Shown in pieces: positions 11,517 to 22,036 of a stretch of DNA of 64,000 bases; within the stretch, counting starts at the first letter, position 1; each line of letters begins with the position of its first letter. The notes under the pieces were generated by a model. The model was given only the letters and a program-made list of their open reading frames with translations. It was not told the origin of the DNA and did no database searches. Origin of the DNA: Isoetes taiwanensis (Eukaryota > Streptophyta > Lycopodiopsida > Isoetales > Isoetaceae). Location of the stretch: assembly GCA_021234155.1 (NCBI GenBank), contig JAJEKV010000020.1, positions 2,527,275 to 2,591,274 on the forward strand, in the 5' to 3' direction. A program made the translations under genes and the position numbers.

Positions 11517-11533
11517 TGTGAGCTTCAGCTTTT

Positions 11534-11678
11534 TTTTTTTTTGAAGAACTGTGTCATCAATATATTAAAAGAATGGTAATGTTACAAAGCAAGTGAGGAG
11601 GAAGGAGAACTGCCCTAAAGAGACAGCGATACCTCGGCACTCCACAACAAACTCACTAAAAAACTGCAACTCTATTGC
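11534..11678 (-). mobile_element. LINE 3' fragment with 17-bp target duplication
   Basis: A 145-bp insert on the minus strand begins (plus orientation) with a T run and is flanked by TGTGAGCTTCAGCTTTT at 11517-11533 and 11679-11695. On the minus strand it ends GTTCTTC plus A-tail, as does the L1-like element at 23113-25047. It is a severely 5'-truncated retroposed copy. Confidence 0.8.
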
Positions 11679-11879
11679 TGTGAGCTTCAGCTTTTGCCCA
11701 ATATACCACCCATTATCTTGGCCTTAAGGACAAAAGTACCCAGTTTGCAATGGTTTGCCAATTGTATGGACTAGAAAGTTGCTATATTTGTTTTTTTTTG
11801 AAAAAAAAATCATTGAGTATTTGGGGGTCAAATTTAGGGCATGTGTACAGTGTGTATTCTAGTTGGATGGGCTGTGGGC

Positions 11880-11907
11880 TTTTTTTTTTTTTTTTTTTTT
11901 TTTTTTT
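11880..11907. repeat. poly-T tract, 28 bp
   Basis: Uninterrupted run of T. It may be the A-tail of a minus-strand retroposon, but no duplicated flank could be found. Confidence 0.8.
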
Positions 11908-12161
11908 GCAATGGAGGCTTAGGTCTAGGCAGATCGTGGCATGCTGAGAGGATTTTGGGATCTGATATTTCAATACGGATTTACTCTTTTTGTCTGATAT
12001 CGATTTTGATTTGTTGTGTTGTGGAGGTGCATTTGATGATGATGCACCACTATGGGATGCACGACATCCACACTCATCACATGAGAGTACATAGATATCA
12101 TCCCTCTACATAGACCAGATGACACATGCAAAATTGACAGGCAAAGTCTTGGGTAACAAGC

Positions 12162-12515
12162 ATGGTCCGACAGGCATATGGCAGATACCCAAACCCAGTC
12201 ACAAGCCCCGCATGCCCCCCAACAACACCAGACCAAGCATCTGAAGAGCTCAGGCAACAGATTCAGGCGATGGTTGAAAGCAACACAGTTAGGATTGCCA
12301 GTCTGATAGAAGAGATGCAGGCCTCTGCATACATCCAATTTGCTCAAAAAACAACTGGCCACAGTGAAGCAGCGTGTTTCCAGCATGGAGACCCGCATGC
12401 GGCTTGAGGATGGCGTTTCCCTAACACAATCTGAAGGCAGCAAGATAGGGTGAGCCTTGCTGATCTTCGGGCCCGTGTAGATGCCCTGTCCACCAGCATT
12501 GAATATGTAGCATAA
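12162..12515 (+). pseudogene. coiled-coil protein C-terminus, frameshifted
   Basis: Three successive frames give one continuous helical, heptad-like C-terminus: SEELRQQIQAMVESNTVRI, then (after a shift in an A run near 12350) QLATVKQRVSSMETRMRLED, then (after a second shift near 12450) SLADLRARVDALSTSIEYVA and TAA at 12513-12515. The regular Leu/Val/Ile spacing supports a coiled coil. Family unknown; it could come from a transposon structural protein or a host gene. Confidence 0.5.
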
Positions 12516-12818
12516 TAACAGGGGGTTTTCTTTGTGTTTTTGTACGCTTTTCTCAAAGGTTTTTCTATGATTTCATGGCGTATTGGAATGGATGTACTAA
12601 TGCGTACATCTAGAGTGCATCATTTCTTAGTCGTTGATTTAGCTTTTTTTTTTCAATGGTCCAACATCCAAGGGCCATGCAAGCCTCCTGGATAGCATTT
12701 TAAGGCAAGAATGGCGCAATGGCAGAATGGTTTGGGGATCGAAGAATCTTATTCTTTTCAAATCCGACAGAGTTCCATATAGTTGGAAAAAATTGTGATA
12801 ATCTTTTAGGGTTCTCGG

Positions 12819-13205
12819 TCAGTTTTCCTTACAAGGGCAGGTAGCGTGAAATTTGAACCAGACGTCTATGCAGCAACTATGGAACATATGCTTGCAGCTT
12901 GGCAGCATGCTGGCTTTTTCTCCCTGCGAAAATTCAGTAAGGCATACTGCGCATTCAAAACCCTCTTTGCACTCTGTTTTCTCAATTTCCGTTACAGGCA
13001 GAGAATCTCTGATTTCCTTTTCCAGCTCCAATTTTCTGCCCGATTTTGGGTTTCCTGCAGTGGCCCTCCTCCTCCTCTGTCTACTTGCCGGAACTCTGAA
13101 TCATTGGGTCGTGCATCTGGTGCAAATCAACGACATTTTTAGATCGGCCAGGATTACGAAAAGAACGCAGAACACAGCGAAGGCAAAAATAAGAACCCCT
13201 TTCAT
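12819..13205 (-). pseudogene. ATL-type RING-H2 ubiquitin ligase, one stop and altered RING
   Basis: ATL proteins are small membrane-anchored E3 ubiquitin ligases. From ATG at 13205 the sequence reads MKGVLIFAFAVFCVLFVILA, a transmembrane segment, then a stop at codon 35 (TGA, 13103-13101). After a basic stretch comes the GLD-like SLPVTEI and a RING-H2: CAVCLTEF, then MLPSCKHMFHSCCIDVWF. The last pair reads CPC instead of the family's CPxC, one residue short, and the frame ends four residues later, which is shorter than normal ATLs. The TGA could be a former CGA. It is divergent to the relic starting at about 13235. Confidence 0.8.
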
Positions 13206-13234
13206 GCTGCCGATCCCTTGTTCTTCCACAATCT

Positions 13235-14210
13235 GTGGAATTTGGTATGAAGAGATTGGATTTGAGAAGTGGGCTTATCAACAAGAGCGAGGCACGTGTT
13301 CTGCCAGTGCAACCTGAATTAGAACCACACCTCAGCCAGTTGAGCAATGCTCCAAAGAGCATTCCCCTGCTGCCCATGCCACTAACCGGAAATGCAGATG
13401 AAGAAAAAAAAAATACCAGACCTACTTCACAGGTAAGCTGAGATACAGTTGGGTTGCAATGGATGCATCCTAGACTCCTTTTCTGCAGGCACAACTTCAC
13501 GTGTTGCGCTCATGCAAGGAAAGCAGAGTGTGGCATTTGAAAAAGACGATAAAGTATGCAGATTTCTTAGATCTTTCCTTAAAACGCTGGAGAGAATGCC
13601 AACTGGTATCTCCAAAGATGAGAAGGCAGAGGAGGAGAATGTACAAGAGGGTGCCACTTCAAGAATTAATCTCAAGTTAACCCAAGGCACAAACTTGTCT
13701 AATCTGGATCAAATATTACAAGGGTTGGATGAAAAGAGCTACGAGGAAAGCATGCAAGAGACAAAAAGACTATTGAAGTCCACTGAGAAAGGTATTGAGG
13801 CCTTACAACCTACTTTTTAAAAGCATCAGGATCTTAATAAGCTTCTTCATCGTGCATTATCCATGGTTACATGGGGAGGTTTCGAGTATATGGGCTCTGA
13901 CGATTTTGAAAACGAGGAGGTTCAAGAAGGTGGAATCCAGGAGCACGATATTGCCTCCAAAAAGTTAAAAATATTTCATTCAGCTAAGTTCACAAATGTG
14001 CTATGACGGGAGTTGCTTGGACCTCAAGTCCTCGACGGTTCAGAATCAGTCCCAATAACTCATGATGTACAGGCCATGGACATTGATGTGCCAGATGTGA
14101 CCAGCTATTCAGAGATGGACACCTCACAGGCGATAAAAATTGGAAGACAGCATGTTCTGCGGATAGCTAAAGAACTTGGTGTGACACCTGATTCTGTATC
14201 AGAAACTTAA
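13235..14210 (+). pseudogene. unrecognised gene relic, two exons
   Basis: A first exon (open from about 13247, MKRLDLRSGLINKSEARV) ends CAG/GTAAGC at 13432; the second begins after CTGCAG at about 13490 and stays in one frame to TAA at 14208-14210, broken only by TAA at 13818-13820 and TGA at 14004-14006. Segments include SRINLKLTQGTNLSNLDQIL and KIGRQHVLRIAKELGVTPD. The phase of the two exons disagrees by one base; the ten-A run at 13404-13413 is the likely slippage site. Charged, helical protein, no family recognised. Confidence 0.55.
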
Positions 14211-14281
14211 TGATTTTATCGCTCAAGTGATTTTGTATACATGATATAACATATGATGAATAGGAATGACCATCTTGAATA

Positions 14282-14519
14282 CCCAGGGGATTCATCTTTG
14301 ATCAGCGTATAACCCCGAGAGTTCAACGGAGGGGTGTTTTCTGGACCATTTGCGCACGTATACGTAGGGATTAGGGGTGTTTTTAGGCACTGGTTTGGAG
14401 CAATATCTATACACAAAGGGGTCAAATTGCCTTTTAAAATTGCGTATACAAGGGGGGTTTTTTGCTACCCTCCGAACGCAGATGCCATACCCCCCTTATG
14501 TATAAGTGCACCACCCGGG
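14282..14519. mobile_element. hAT-type MITE, 238 bp
   Basis: Ends CCCAGGGGATTCAT and CACCACCCGGG, flanked by an exact 8-bp duplication CTTGAATA (14274-14281, 14520-14527). Its right end resembles that of the element at 50824-51486 (GGGTTTTTTG, GAACGCA, ATG.CAT, then CCCGGG), so both are one family. Eight-bp duplications are typical of hAT. No coding capacity. Confidence 0.82.
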
Positions 14520-14527
14520 CTTGAATA

Positions 14528-15860
14528 GTCAATTTTGTTTGTCTTTTGTTAATAACATCTATGTTCTGTTCTCGAGAAGATCATCATGACGATCCTTTTT
14601 AACATATTTTTAATATAAAAATGTACTTGTATTATTACTGTGAATGTTATTTGCGACTTTTATCCTTCTTTAATTTTTGAAGCACTTAAAAAAATTACTC
14701 TTTAATTGCCAAAAAGTTTCACCTTCTTGATTCTCACAATCATTCTAGCATCTTCTTCGCATTTGTTTTTAGTTCCCTTGAATGCAATCACACACGCTAT
14801 AATTTCCTGGCGTAATTCTTAGAATAAAACGCCAACTTCTGCTTCAGTCCGACCATATGTTGCATCGTGTGGGTAGCGTGCGACCTATTTCGTGCTCAAA
14901 TAGAATTTTAAATTTCTCAAAGTAATTAATGTTTGCTTGATAGGAATGTAAGGAGGAAAGATCAAATTATACAATAGGGGTACATGTATAGTACATGAGA
15001 TAGATAGAGAGATGTACAATACCAAGGTAGACTCTACAAACACCTATGTAGCCCTTGACTTTTCCAACTAATCTTTCATCTACACAGTGATCCTAAAACT
15101 CTCAAATTCGTCCCTTCGAGGATGAAATCCCACGAGTCACTAGAGGAGAGAGTTCATGGGAGCATCTCAGTTGTGCCCTTAGAGCAGTTTGCATACCAAA
15201 GGAGAGGCACAAGGGTTGGAAGAGAAGGAAATCACAAAATCACTAAAGATCATAAACATCATTGAGTAGACTCTACGAAATAGTTCTAATATAAATTCAG
15301 AGAGATGCAAGGATTTTATTCTTTGGTCTTATTTGATACACTATATATCGTATCATGGATGCTTAGCTTAGGATCAGAGTTTCTCGAAAATGGATGAAGT
15401 TGTTGGTGTCTTCTATTATAGTTCATTACTTGATGAGCGCACGGAAGAGTAGCAAACTGATCACTGAATGGACACGAATAGGTCAGGATTCCATAAACTA
15501 TTATTTTCTTCAAGATAGGATTAGGAGAAAGCATGTTAGAGTGTCCCTTAGAAAGTATCATTTAGTAGTCAGTAAAGTATTCTAAAAATAGCCAGCACTT
15601 AATACTGCAGAACTCATATGATATCTCAATAATTCTTCTCTTTGGAATCTTTTCATTTTTAGTTTCATGACATATAGATGGTCCATTGATCTCTTCTAGC
15701 TCTAACGCATTCATGATCAGGTTGGTTGGGTTTCCCCCCTGTAGTTTGGGGATAGTTTCAGTAATGCATTTTGGAATGTGATTCGGGCTCTGACTTGTTG
15801 GTGGTCTTTGGTTTTGGTTTGGGATAGCAAGGTTTATCCCGACGCTAAAACTTTGACCCA
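14528..15860. other. no intact gene; possible LINE crumbs
   Basis: A/T-rich. The plus strand at 15440-15540 translates to TRIGQDSINYYFLQDRIRRK, reminiscent of the linker between endonuclease and RT in L1-type elements, but too short to be sure. Nothing else supported. Confidence 0.35.
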
Positions 15861-15879
15861 GGCCAGTTTTATCTATGTG

Positions 15880-17090
15880 TGCTCTTTGACATCAACGATC
15901 TAATTTTGGGTGCATCTTCAGCTACAAGTATCTTGGTGTAGAATTCTGTAAGAACACACTTTGGGAACAGTGTATTACCAAGCGGGTGGCTGCTGGATGG
16001 AGAGCACTCTATGCAATGCAAAACAATTGTTTTCGCGCAGAAATTCATGATTGGCCACGGAAAGCCCACTTGTTTCGGGCTTTGGTAGAGCCTGTTTTAC
16101 TGTATGGCTCTAAAGTGTGGGGGGCTGCCATTAGTGCTAGTGCTTGGGAGAGCTTGGAGCGGGTGCAAAAGTCCTTTCTCACTTACAGCCTCGGAGTTAA
16201 AACAACGGTGCCCTATGCTATTCTTTTACAAGAGACGGTTTTTGGCCTCTTCAACATTACGCCATGAAGTGCCATCTCCACTATATATCCGCAAGGTGCA
16301 CCACATGGATGATGTTAGGTATCCCGTTCTTGCACTTGCCATGGCTGAATCTCCTCGGCTTTGAAACGATGTTGGAAAGAGCATTGTACTACATGGTTTG
16401 CCCGTTGGGCTGTAACAGCGAACCTTTGCTCGATGCTTGCCGATTCGATCCCGAGCTTTTGCAACAATATCTCATTGGTTGTTTTTCTCAAAATATATGG
16501 GACGCAGTTACTTTGGCCCAAGTGAAAACTGGTCATTATCATGCACACATAAATCCCACCTTGGCACCAGGGCCCCAAGCTTATTTGCTTGCTTCATTGT
16601 CCAGGAACAAGCTTGTAGCTATTGCATCAATTCGCACGGGGTCCCACAGTGCTACAGTTGAGACATGTAGATGGGGCGGCCGCAATTGCCGCGAGAAGCG
16701 AGACTATGTGCTGTTGCCGATTCTGAGGTTATTGAAGATGAAAGCCATACTCTTCTCGAGTTGCCCTGCTTTTGAGATAGTCCGGAATCATTTTTTGACC
16801 TTAGCATTCCATTCCACGCTTCCACAACTTCTCAGAGCACCATCTGTACATGACTTGGCATTATACATACTTGAGGTTCTAGATAAACGTCAGCAATTAC
16901 TGAGCCCTCAGTAGTCATTATCTTCACTTGTCTAGTATCATCATTACTGCAAAGGTTTTTCCCTTGAAAACCTTTCGAGGCAGGGGTTTTTTAATCCTAG
17001 TAGTAATGATTGTACTAGCCCATTGTATGGGTCCCATGACCTATTGGTCTCCGTGGACGTTAAAAAAACTATTCTATTCTATTCTATTCT
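15880..17090 (+). mobile_element. LINE 3' fragment (RT C-terminus) with (ATTCT)4 tail
   Basis: YKYLGVEF near 15925 and LVEPVLLYGSKVWGA (about 16084-16128) are the post-catalytic region of LINE reverse transcriptases. Further frames give LASLSRNKLVAIASIRTGSH and an ED-H-type zinc region near 16730-16790. The 3' UTR runs from about 16914 and the tail is four ATTCT units at 17071-17090. It differs from the 5.9-10.3 kb LINE in sequence but shares the tail, so it is a different subfamily. 5'-truncated and frameshifted. Confidence 0.8.
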
Positions 17091-17289
17091 TGTTACGGGA
17101 TTGTTTACCTTTATATCGTCGGTAATTGTCTAGCTCTAGGGTATTTTTATTCTGCCTCTCCACATGTTGTGATTCTGTATTTTACCCTGTAGGGTCTCAT
17201 TGTATTCATTCATCTAGTCTCAATAAAACTCTACTCTACTACGTGGATGTTGATGTTTGTGCATAAGAAATTTTCTCTAGAATGGTTAG
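17091..17289. other. possible second LINE tail
   Basis: Ends near 17240 with CAATAAAACTCTACTCTAC, a polyadenylation-like signal and short CTCTA repeats, as at a retroposon 3' end. No duplicated flank seen. Confidence 0.35.
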
Positions 17290-17517
17290 ATAGTTTTATC
17301 AATCTCGAACATTAGTCCTCACTGCCCTATACACAACTTGCCATAAAAGGATTGAATGCTTTGGTATAATATTCTTGTCCCACACTCTGGACCAGACCAA
17401 TGCGTGCTTTGCTTCTGGAGCGTCGATGGAGGCAGAGGAGATTGCATGGAGAGCTGCCTGTAGCAAGTCCGAACAAAATCCTTTTTCCCATGAAATATTC
17501 GCTACAAAATGCCACAC
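17290..17517 (-). pseudogene. LINE RT zinc-binding region fragment
   Basis: Minus-strand ORF containing ALVWSRVWDKNIIPKHSILL then WQVVYRAVRT, which fits the zf-RVT region ('W..iPpKv..flWr...') that follows reverse transcriptase in plant LINEs. Isolated fragment without a recognisable RT nearby on the same strand. Confidence 0.5.
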
Positions 17518-18032
17518 ACAGTCATTCTCTAGGTTGGGTCACAGGGGGTATTACTGCCAAACTCATGGTTACTTGGAACTGGAACAACACCCCAAAAATC
17601 GGAACTGGAACACTTCGAAACGGGAACATCCAACGTTGGAAAAATTAAATTTTGAAAATGGATTTGGCGTTCCCATGGTATAATTAACCTATTGAACTAG
17701 TTTTCAAGTTTAAAATAAGACTATATCGTGTTATATTTTCTTATAAATATACATAAAAACGTCAGATAATTTATGTTTTATGACAAATATCACTTAAGAG
17801 CAATTTTACTATTATAGCAAATGTTGATGATAGCCTTAGAACATATATATTCATAATAAAATAAAATAACTAAAATAATAATTTTACGACAATGCTCTTA
17901 AGTAATAGTACTAACAATCTGTTACAACAATAGCAATAAGCACATCCTCATTATCACCATTACCTTCTTTAGCATCAGTTTCTTTATCCTCACAATGTTC
18001 GGCTTCATTGTCATCATAAAGGAAAAATACAG

Positions 18033-18385
18033 GGGCAATTTCATAATTTTCCCATAAAATAAATTAAATTATTTGCTATTGCGCTTTGCAAACTCTGTGC
18101 GCATTTTGATGTTAGGTGGGCAATTTCATAATTTTTCCATAAAATAAATTAAATTATTTGCTGTTGCGCTTTGCAAACTCTGTGTGCATTTTGATGTTAG
18201 GTAGGCATTTTGATGTTTGGCTGATAGTCCTATGAATTGATGCACATAGCCTTACTTAAAAGCTTCTATGTCTTTGAATTTTTTTGTGACGTTAGGTAGG
18301 CATTTTAATGTTAGGCTGATAGTCCTCTGAATTACCAGGCTGATGCACATAGGTTTACTTAAAAGCTTCTATGTCTTTGAATTTT
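18033..18385. repeat. two adjacent tandem duplications
   Basis: Unit A (85 bp) occurs at 18033-18117 and 18118-18202. Unit B (about 90 bp) occurs at 18203-18297 and 18298-18385, continuing after the MITE at 18386-18791. A third partial B copy (GATAGTCCTAT...ACCAGG..GATG) lies near 18858-18905. Confidence 0.85.
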
Positions 18386-18791
18386 GGAAAACTTTAAAAA
18401 ATGCCCCTATATTTATACTTATTTGTGAGAATACCCTTGTATTTCTAGTATTTGTGAAAATGCTCCTTCCCTTTTTTATTCTTACTTTCGCAATCTTTAA
18501 CAATCAACGAGATCCTCTTTTGTTCAACACTATGCAAAGTCCTCAGGCTGCCAAGGAGGAATTGGGACAAAAAAAAGCGAGAACAATCTGGCCAAAAACT
18601 TGAAGAGTCAGTTTGCGGACGACAAGGGCAAAAGAAAAGATATAAAATTCAGCTCGATGATGAGGAACTTAAGTTTGGCTATGGCAGAAACCACGATACA
18701 GTAAGATTAAGGGCATTTCAATAAATCTCAAAAATATCTAGATATTTGGACAAATAAGTAAAAAATATAGGGCCATTTTTATAATTTTCCC
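18386..18791. mobile_element. MITE with 9-bp target duplication (MULE-like)
   Basis: The 406-bp element has inverted ends (left GGAAAACTTTAAAAAATG, right complement GGGAAAATTATAAAAATG) and further mirrored A/T blocks. The 9-bp duplication TTGAATTTT lies at 18377-18385 and 18792-18800. The neighbouring duplicate B1 keeps the uninterrupted site. The GC-richer centre (about 18530-18690) could be captured sequence; no gene recognised there. Confidence 0.75.
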
Positions 18792-18800
18792 TTGAATTTT

Positions 18801-19433
18801 TTTGTGTGGGAAGACTCATCAATGCAATGAAACAGAACACTTTTAAAGAATGATTACATGGATGCTGATAGTCCTATCCATTACCAGGTAGATGCGATGC
18901 ACAGGCTTTCATATCTGGCAAACAATACATGAAACCTACATAAATAATCATCACATAAATAACAATCTATTCTTATACCCAGTACAGCCGTGCAGCAATT
19001 TCTAGGTATATTAAACATCATATGCAAAAGGTTTATTAACGCCTAATTGCACGGCTAGATGCTTTAACAAGACCATGTTTCCTGCGTTACTCAATAATAA
19101 GTATACCTAATCATATGCCTAATCATATGTATGCAAGGATTCACAACCTAATTATATTTACTTTTGTTAGCATGCTCATGTCAAAATATTATTGCATAGA
19201 TAAACGGAGATGCAAGCAGTATATAATCCATCCATATATTTAATAAAAAAAATCACTGTAGATTTATGTATAATCATACCTTTCTGATCCTACCTCAAGA
19301 CTACATAATTCAGCTGTGCTGGCAAAATATGCAATTCAGCTCTCTAAAGCCTCATGATTGACATGCATATTCAATGCCAAGCCCAAGCCACGTAATACCA
19401 GAACTGGTAATAGACATGCTACAAACCACTAAC
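18801..19433. other. intergenic, no feature seen
   Basis: A/T-rich, no coding-like frame on either strand beyond the partial B repeat near 18858-18905. Confidence 0.5.
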
Positions 19434-19439
19434 TTTATT
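19434..19439 (-). terminator. candidate polyadenylation signal AATAAA
   Basis: On the minus strand, AATAAA lies about 100 nt past the stop codon at 19536-19538 of the eight-exon gene. Confidence 0.4.
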
Positions 19440-19535
19440 GCTCCTGGTTAACCCTAGTTGTCAGCGTTCTCTAATTCCTATTTCCACCCCCTGTAAAATA
19501 AACACTCTTTGGTTAAAGTATCTTAAGCATACATC

Positions 19536-20539
19536 CTATGATTCGTATTTCCAGCTGACCTTGTGCTCTATGGTACCTAATCCGAAAGCAGCCTGTGCAT
19601 ATTCTTGAGTTTTCATCACAAACACGCAATCAGGGGGAGAAAGAAAAATCCCTGACACATAATCTGATGCAAGAGGAACAGAAAAGGTTAAAAGCAAAAT
19701 AATAACAACAACAACATTGTCTATAGGTAATGACGAAGTACCATCTTCTTTGCCCAAAACTTTTGATAAAGCAGCATTCATACTGAATTTTAATCCCTCC
19801 TCATACGGCTGCCCTCGGAAATATGGTGGTAGGTTATACGCAATAACGCCACAGGTCCGAAGGTCTTCTTTAAAATCATGAGTCTCCAACCAGGAAATAG
19901 TAGGCTTGTCTCCTCTTGCTGCCTCCTGCATTTAAAAATCTCAAGAGTGAATAAGGAAGTTGTTAACCCAATAAACCTTCGAAATGAACTTACCATTTCG
20001 ACAAATTCGGCCATAATTTTGTCATAGTAATCAAAGCATTCGTCATTTGACTGCAATTAGAACACTCAAGTATGAATAAAGAAGTCATTAACCTAATAAA
20101 CCCTCAAAGAAAAAACTTACAGCAATGGCTCTCTTAAGCTAAAAAAATCCAGTATAAATGAAGTTCTTTTTAACCTTATAAACCTTCAAAAAAAAAGACT
20201 TACAAGTGTGTCCTTTATTTTCATCTGCATTTAAAAAGCTCAAGACTGAGTAAGGAAGTTCTTAACTTAATAAACCTTCAAAACCTATACTTACAAACTT
20301 GTGAAACGTTTTAAGGCGAAAACCAAGGGTTTGCTGCAAAAACACGCTAGTTATGAATAAAGAAGTCGTTAACCTAATAAAACTTCAAAACATATACCAA
20401 ACAACATCTGGCTGCATCAAACGCTCGAATATGATAAAAGAAATCGTTAACCTGATAAACCTTCAGAACACATACGCATACTTACTTCCAACAACGTCAC
20501 ATCGGCATCCCCGAAATCGAAATCATCCGCTATCGACAT
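19536..20539 (-). CDS. eight-exon gene of unknown function with six homologous introns
   Basis: Proposed exons (plus coordinates): 20486-20539, 20403-20411, 20295-20333, 20204-20224, 20121-20138, 19994-20050, 19742-19925, 19536-19663. All introns have GT-AG ends, exons 1-6 are multiples of three, and the spliced frame is open for 169 codons from ATG 20539-20537 to TAG. It starts MSIADDFDFGDADVTLLE and contains SNDECFDYYDKIMAEFVEM, CGVIAYNLPPYFRGQPYEE and FLSPPDCVFVMKTQEYAQ. No known domain recognised. A TATAAAAG lies 63-70 bp upstream of the ATG. Introns 1-6 (65-74 nt) are copies of one another; intron 7 (78 nt) is unrelated. The intact frame among broken genes argues it is real and expressed, but this is inferred. 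Confidence 0.7.
19926..20485 (-). repeat. family of six homologous short introns
   Basis: Introns at 20412-20485, 20334-20402, 20225-20294, 20139-20203, 20051-20120 and 19926-19993 align over their whole length. They share a GTAAGT start (five of six), core GAAGGTTTATTAGGTTAA, then ACTTC.TTATTCAT.CTTGAG and a T-rich stretch before GCAG (TAG in one). The exons between them are unrelated to each other, so the repeated unit is the intron itself. This is the hallmark of introner-type intron gain. Confidence 0.85.
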
Positions 20540-20601
20540 TGGAGGCGCCAAAAAGCAAACCCGTCAACTCGTGGATTCAATTTGTTGGGCGTTCTTGCGT
20601 T

Positions 20602-20609
20602 CTTTTATA
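20602..20609 (-). promoter_or_regulatory. TATA box of the eight-exon gene
   Basis: The minus strand reads TATAAAAG, 63-70 bp upstream of the proposed ATG at 20539, which would leave a short 5' leader. The position supports the start chosen. Confidence 0.5.
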
Positions 20610-20613
20610 TTAG

Positions 20614-22036
20614 GTTTTAACGTGTTCTCGCGGACCTGCTGACCCCACGTGTCGAATCCACGTGGATAAAGAAGATTATGAGATGAAATCTAATAATCGC
20701 TATTATCTGACTATATATAAAATTATGCGAACCGGAAAAACTTTTGGAATTATCTATATTTTCCGGCTACGCTTTCCGGCGTGCACGTAGAAGCCATTTC
20801 GGAGCGTTTGAAGCCCCTGCTCTTGAATTCGCCCTCTTTTGGCCAGCCCTGCGCCTGATGCTAGCTATGATTTCAAGCATCAATTTGAAGTTTAATTGTT
20901 TCCTAGTGAATTTCGATTTGGGTATGAAGCAGCATCGGCAAGGCCTGGAGTTGCCCCGTAATGCCCTTCTTGCCTATCATTACACAGAATGAAATCCGTC
21001 AGCTTCCATCGCCCAGTATAAAACAGACATGAATGAAGCCATGCATAACCCAGAATAAAATAGTTGTCCATCTTGGGATTTAAACAAGGTGCTGCGCACG
21101 GAGGGTTGCCCTCCATGGCCGGAGAGTGAAGTGGCTTAAGTCATAGTTGTAGACAATAGAGTATTTGAATCGAAATTGCTACTTTAAAACATTGACATTT
21201 TGTGAAGGTGATGGTACCCATTTGCATCACAAGGGGTTGTCCTTCGATGGTCCGAGAGTGTGTTTTCACAGTTATTGTAGAAAATGGGTTTGTTTAGGTT
21301 TGATCAATACTCGGGTTGCTTGTTCTAGATTATAGAGCTTAATAGATAAAGTGCTTTGCATGGTGAATTAGAAAAAAACTAGTGTATTCTATTCAATTCT
21401 TATGTACCTTGAAGCTCAATCTATATTGTTTATGCTATATGTGGAATGGTCTACTTGTATGTGCAACATTGTTGTGGCTTATTCAATCTTGGTGCTGGCA
21501 TAGAGAAGCACTATCTTCACCAGTCCCTCATATGTAGAAGCCCACCTTTTAACTTCTATGGTTTGACCTTTTGAGACAATGAACAAGTAGTTATGCAATT
21601 CTTGTGTAAACACGCTTTAAACTGGAGAGGTGGGGGAAAATAACATGGAAAATAAACTTACAAGGATATATAGAAGGATTAATTGCACATGGATCCCAAA
21701 CTGATCCTTATCATGTAGATGGAAGCCAATTGGTCCATGAGACAACATTTGCTTTTTGTAAATATATGTGTTGACAACACGCACAATCATTGTAGTTTAT
21801 ATAAGTTTTAGAAATAAGAATTCTCCCAATCATGACTAATGTGACCTACCACAATCTTCCTAGGTCCATCCTCCTATGAACATCCCCTCATGGTCATAAC
21901 AGTAATGTGGAGGACTTCTGGTCCCAGACACGACGTGCTATCATGCTTAATCAATAACATGTCTTGTCCAAGTGAAATAAAGACAATGACTGTCTTTTCT
22001 ATTTTTCCACTAGCTATTTACTATTGAACCTCCTGA
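20614..22036. other. no gene; weak tandem repeat at about 21065-21300
   Basis: The phrase GGGTTGCCCTCCATGGCCGG, then AGAGTG (near 21103-21127) recurs diverged as GGGTTGTCCTTCGATGGTCC, then GAGAGTG (near 21232-21258), an old duplication of about 130 bp. Otherwise A/T-rich with no supported coding. Confidence 0.45.

Noticed and set aside
19028-19050. seventh copy of the intron family (AAGGTTTATTAACGCC)
   Set aside because: Only about 11 bases agree with the intron core and no splice sites flank it.
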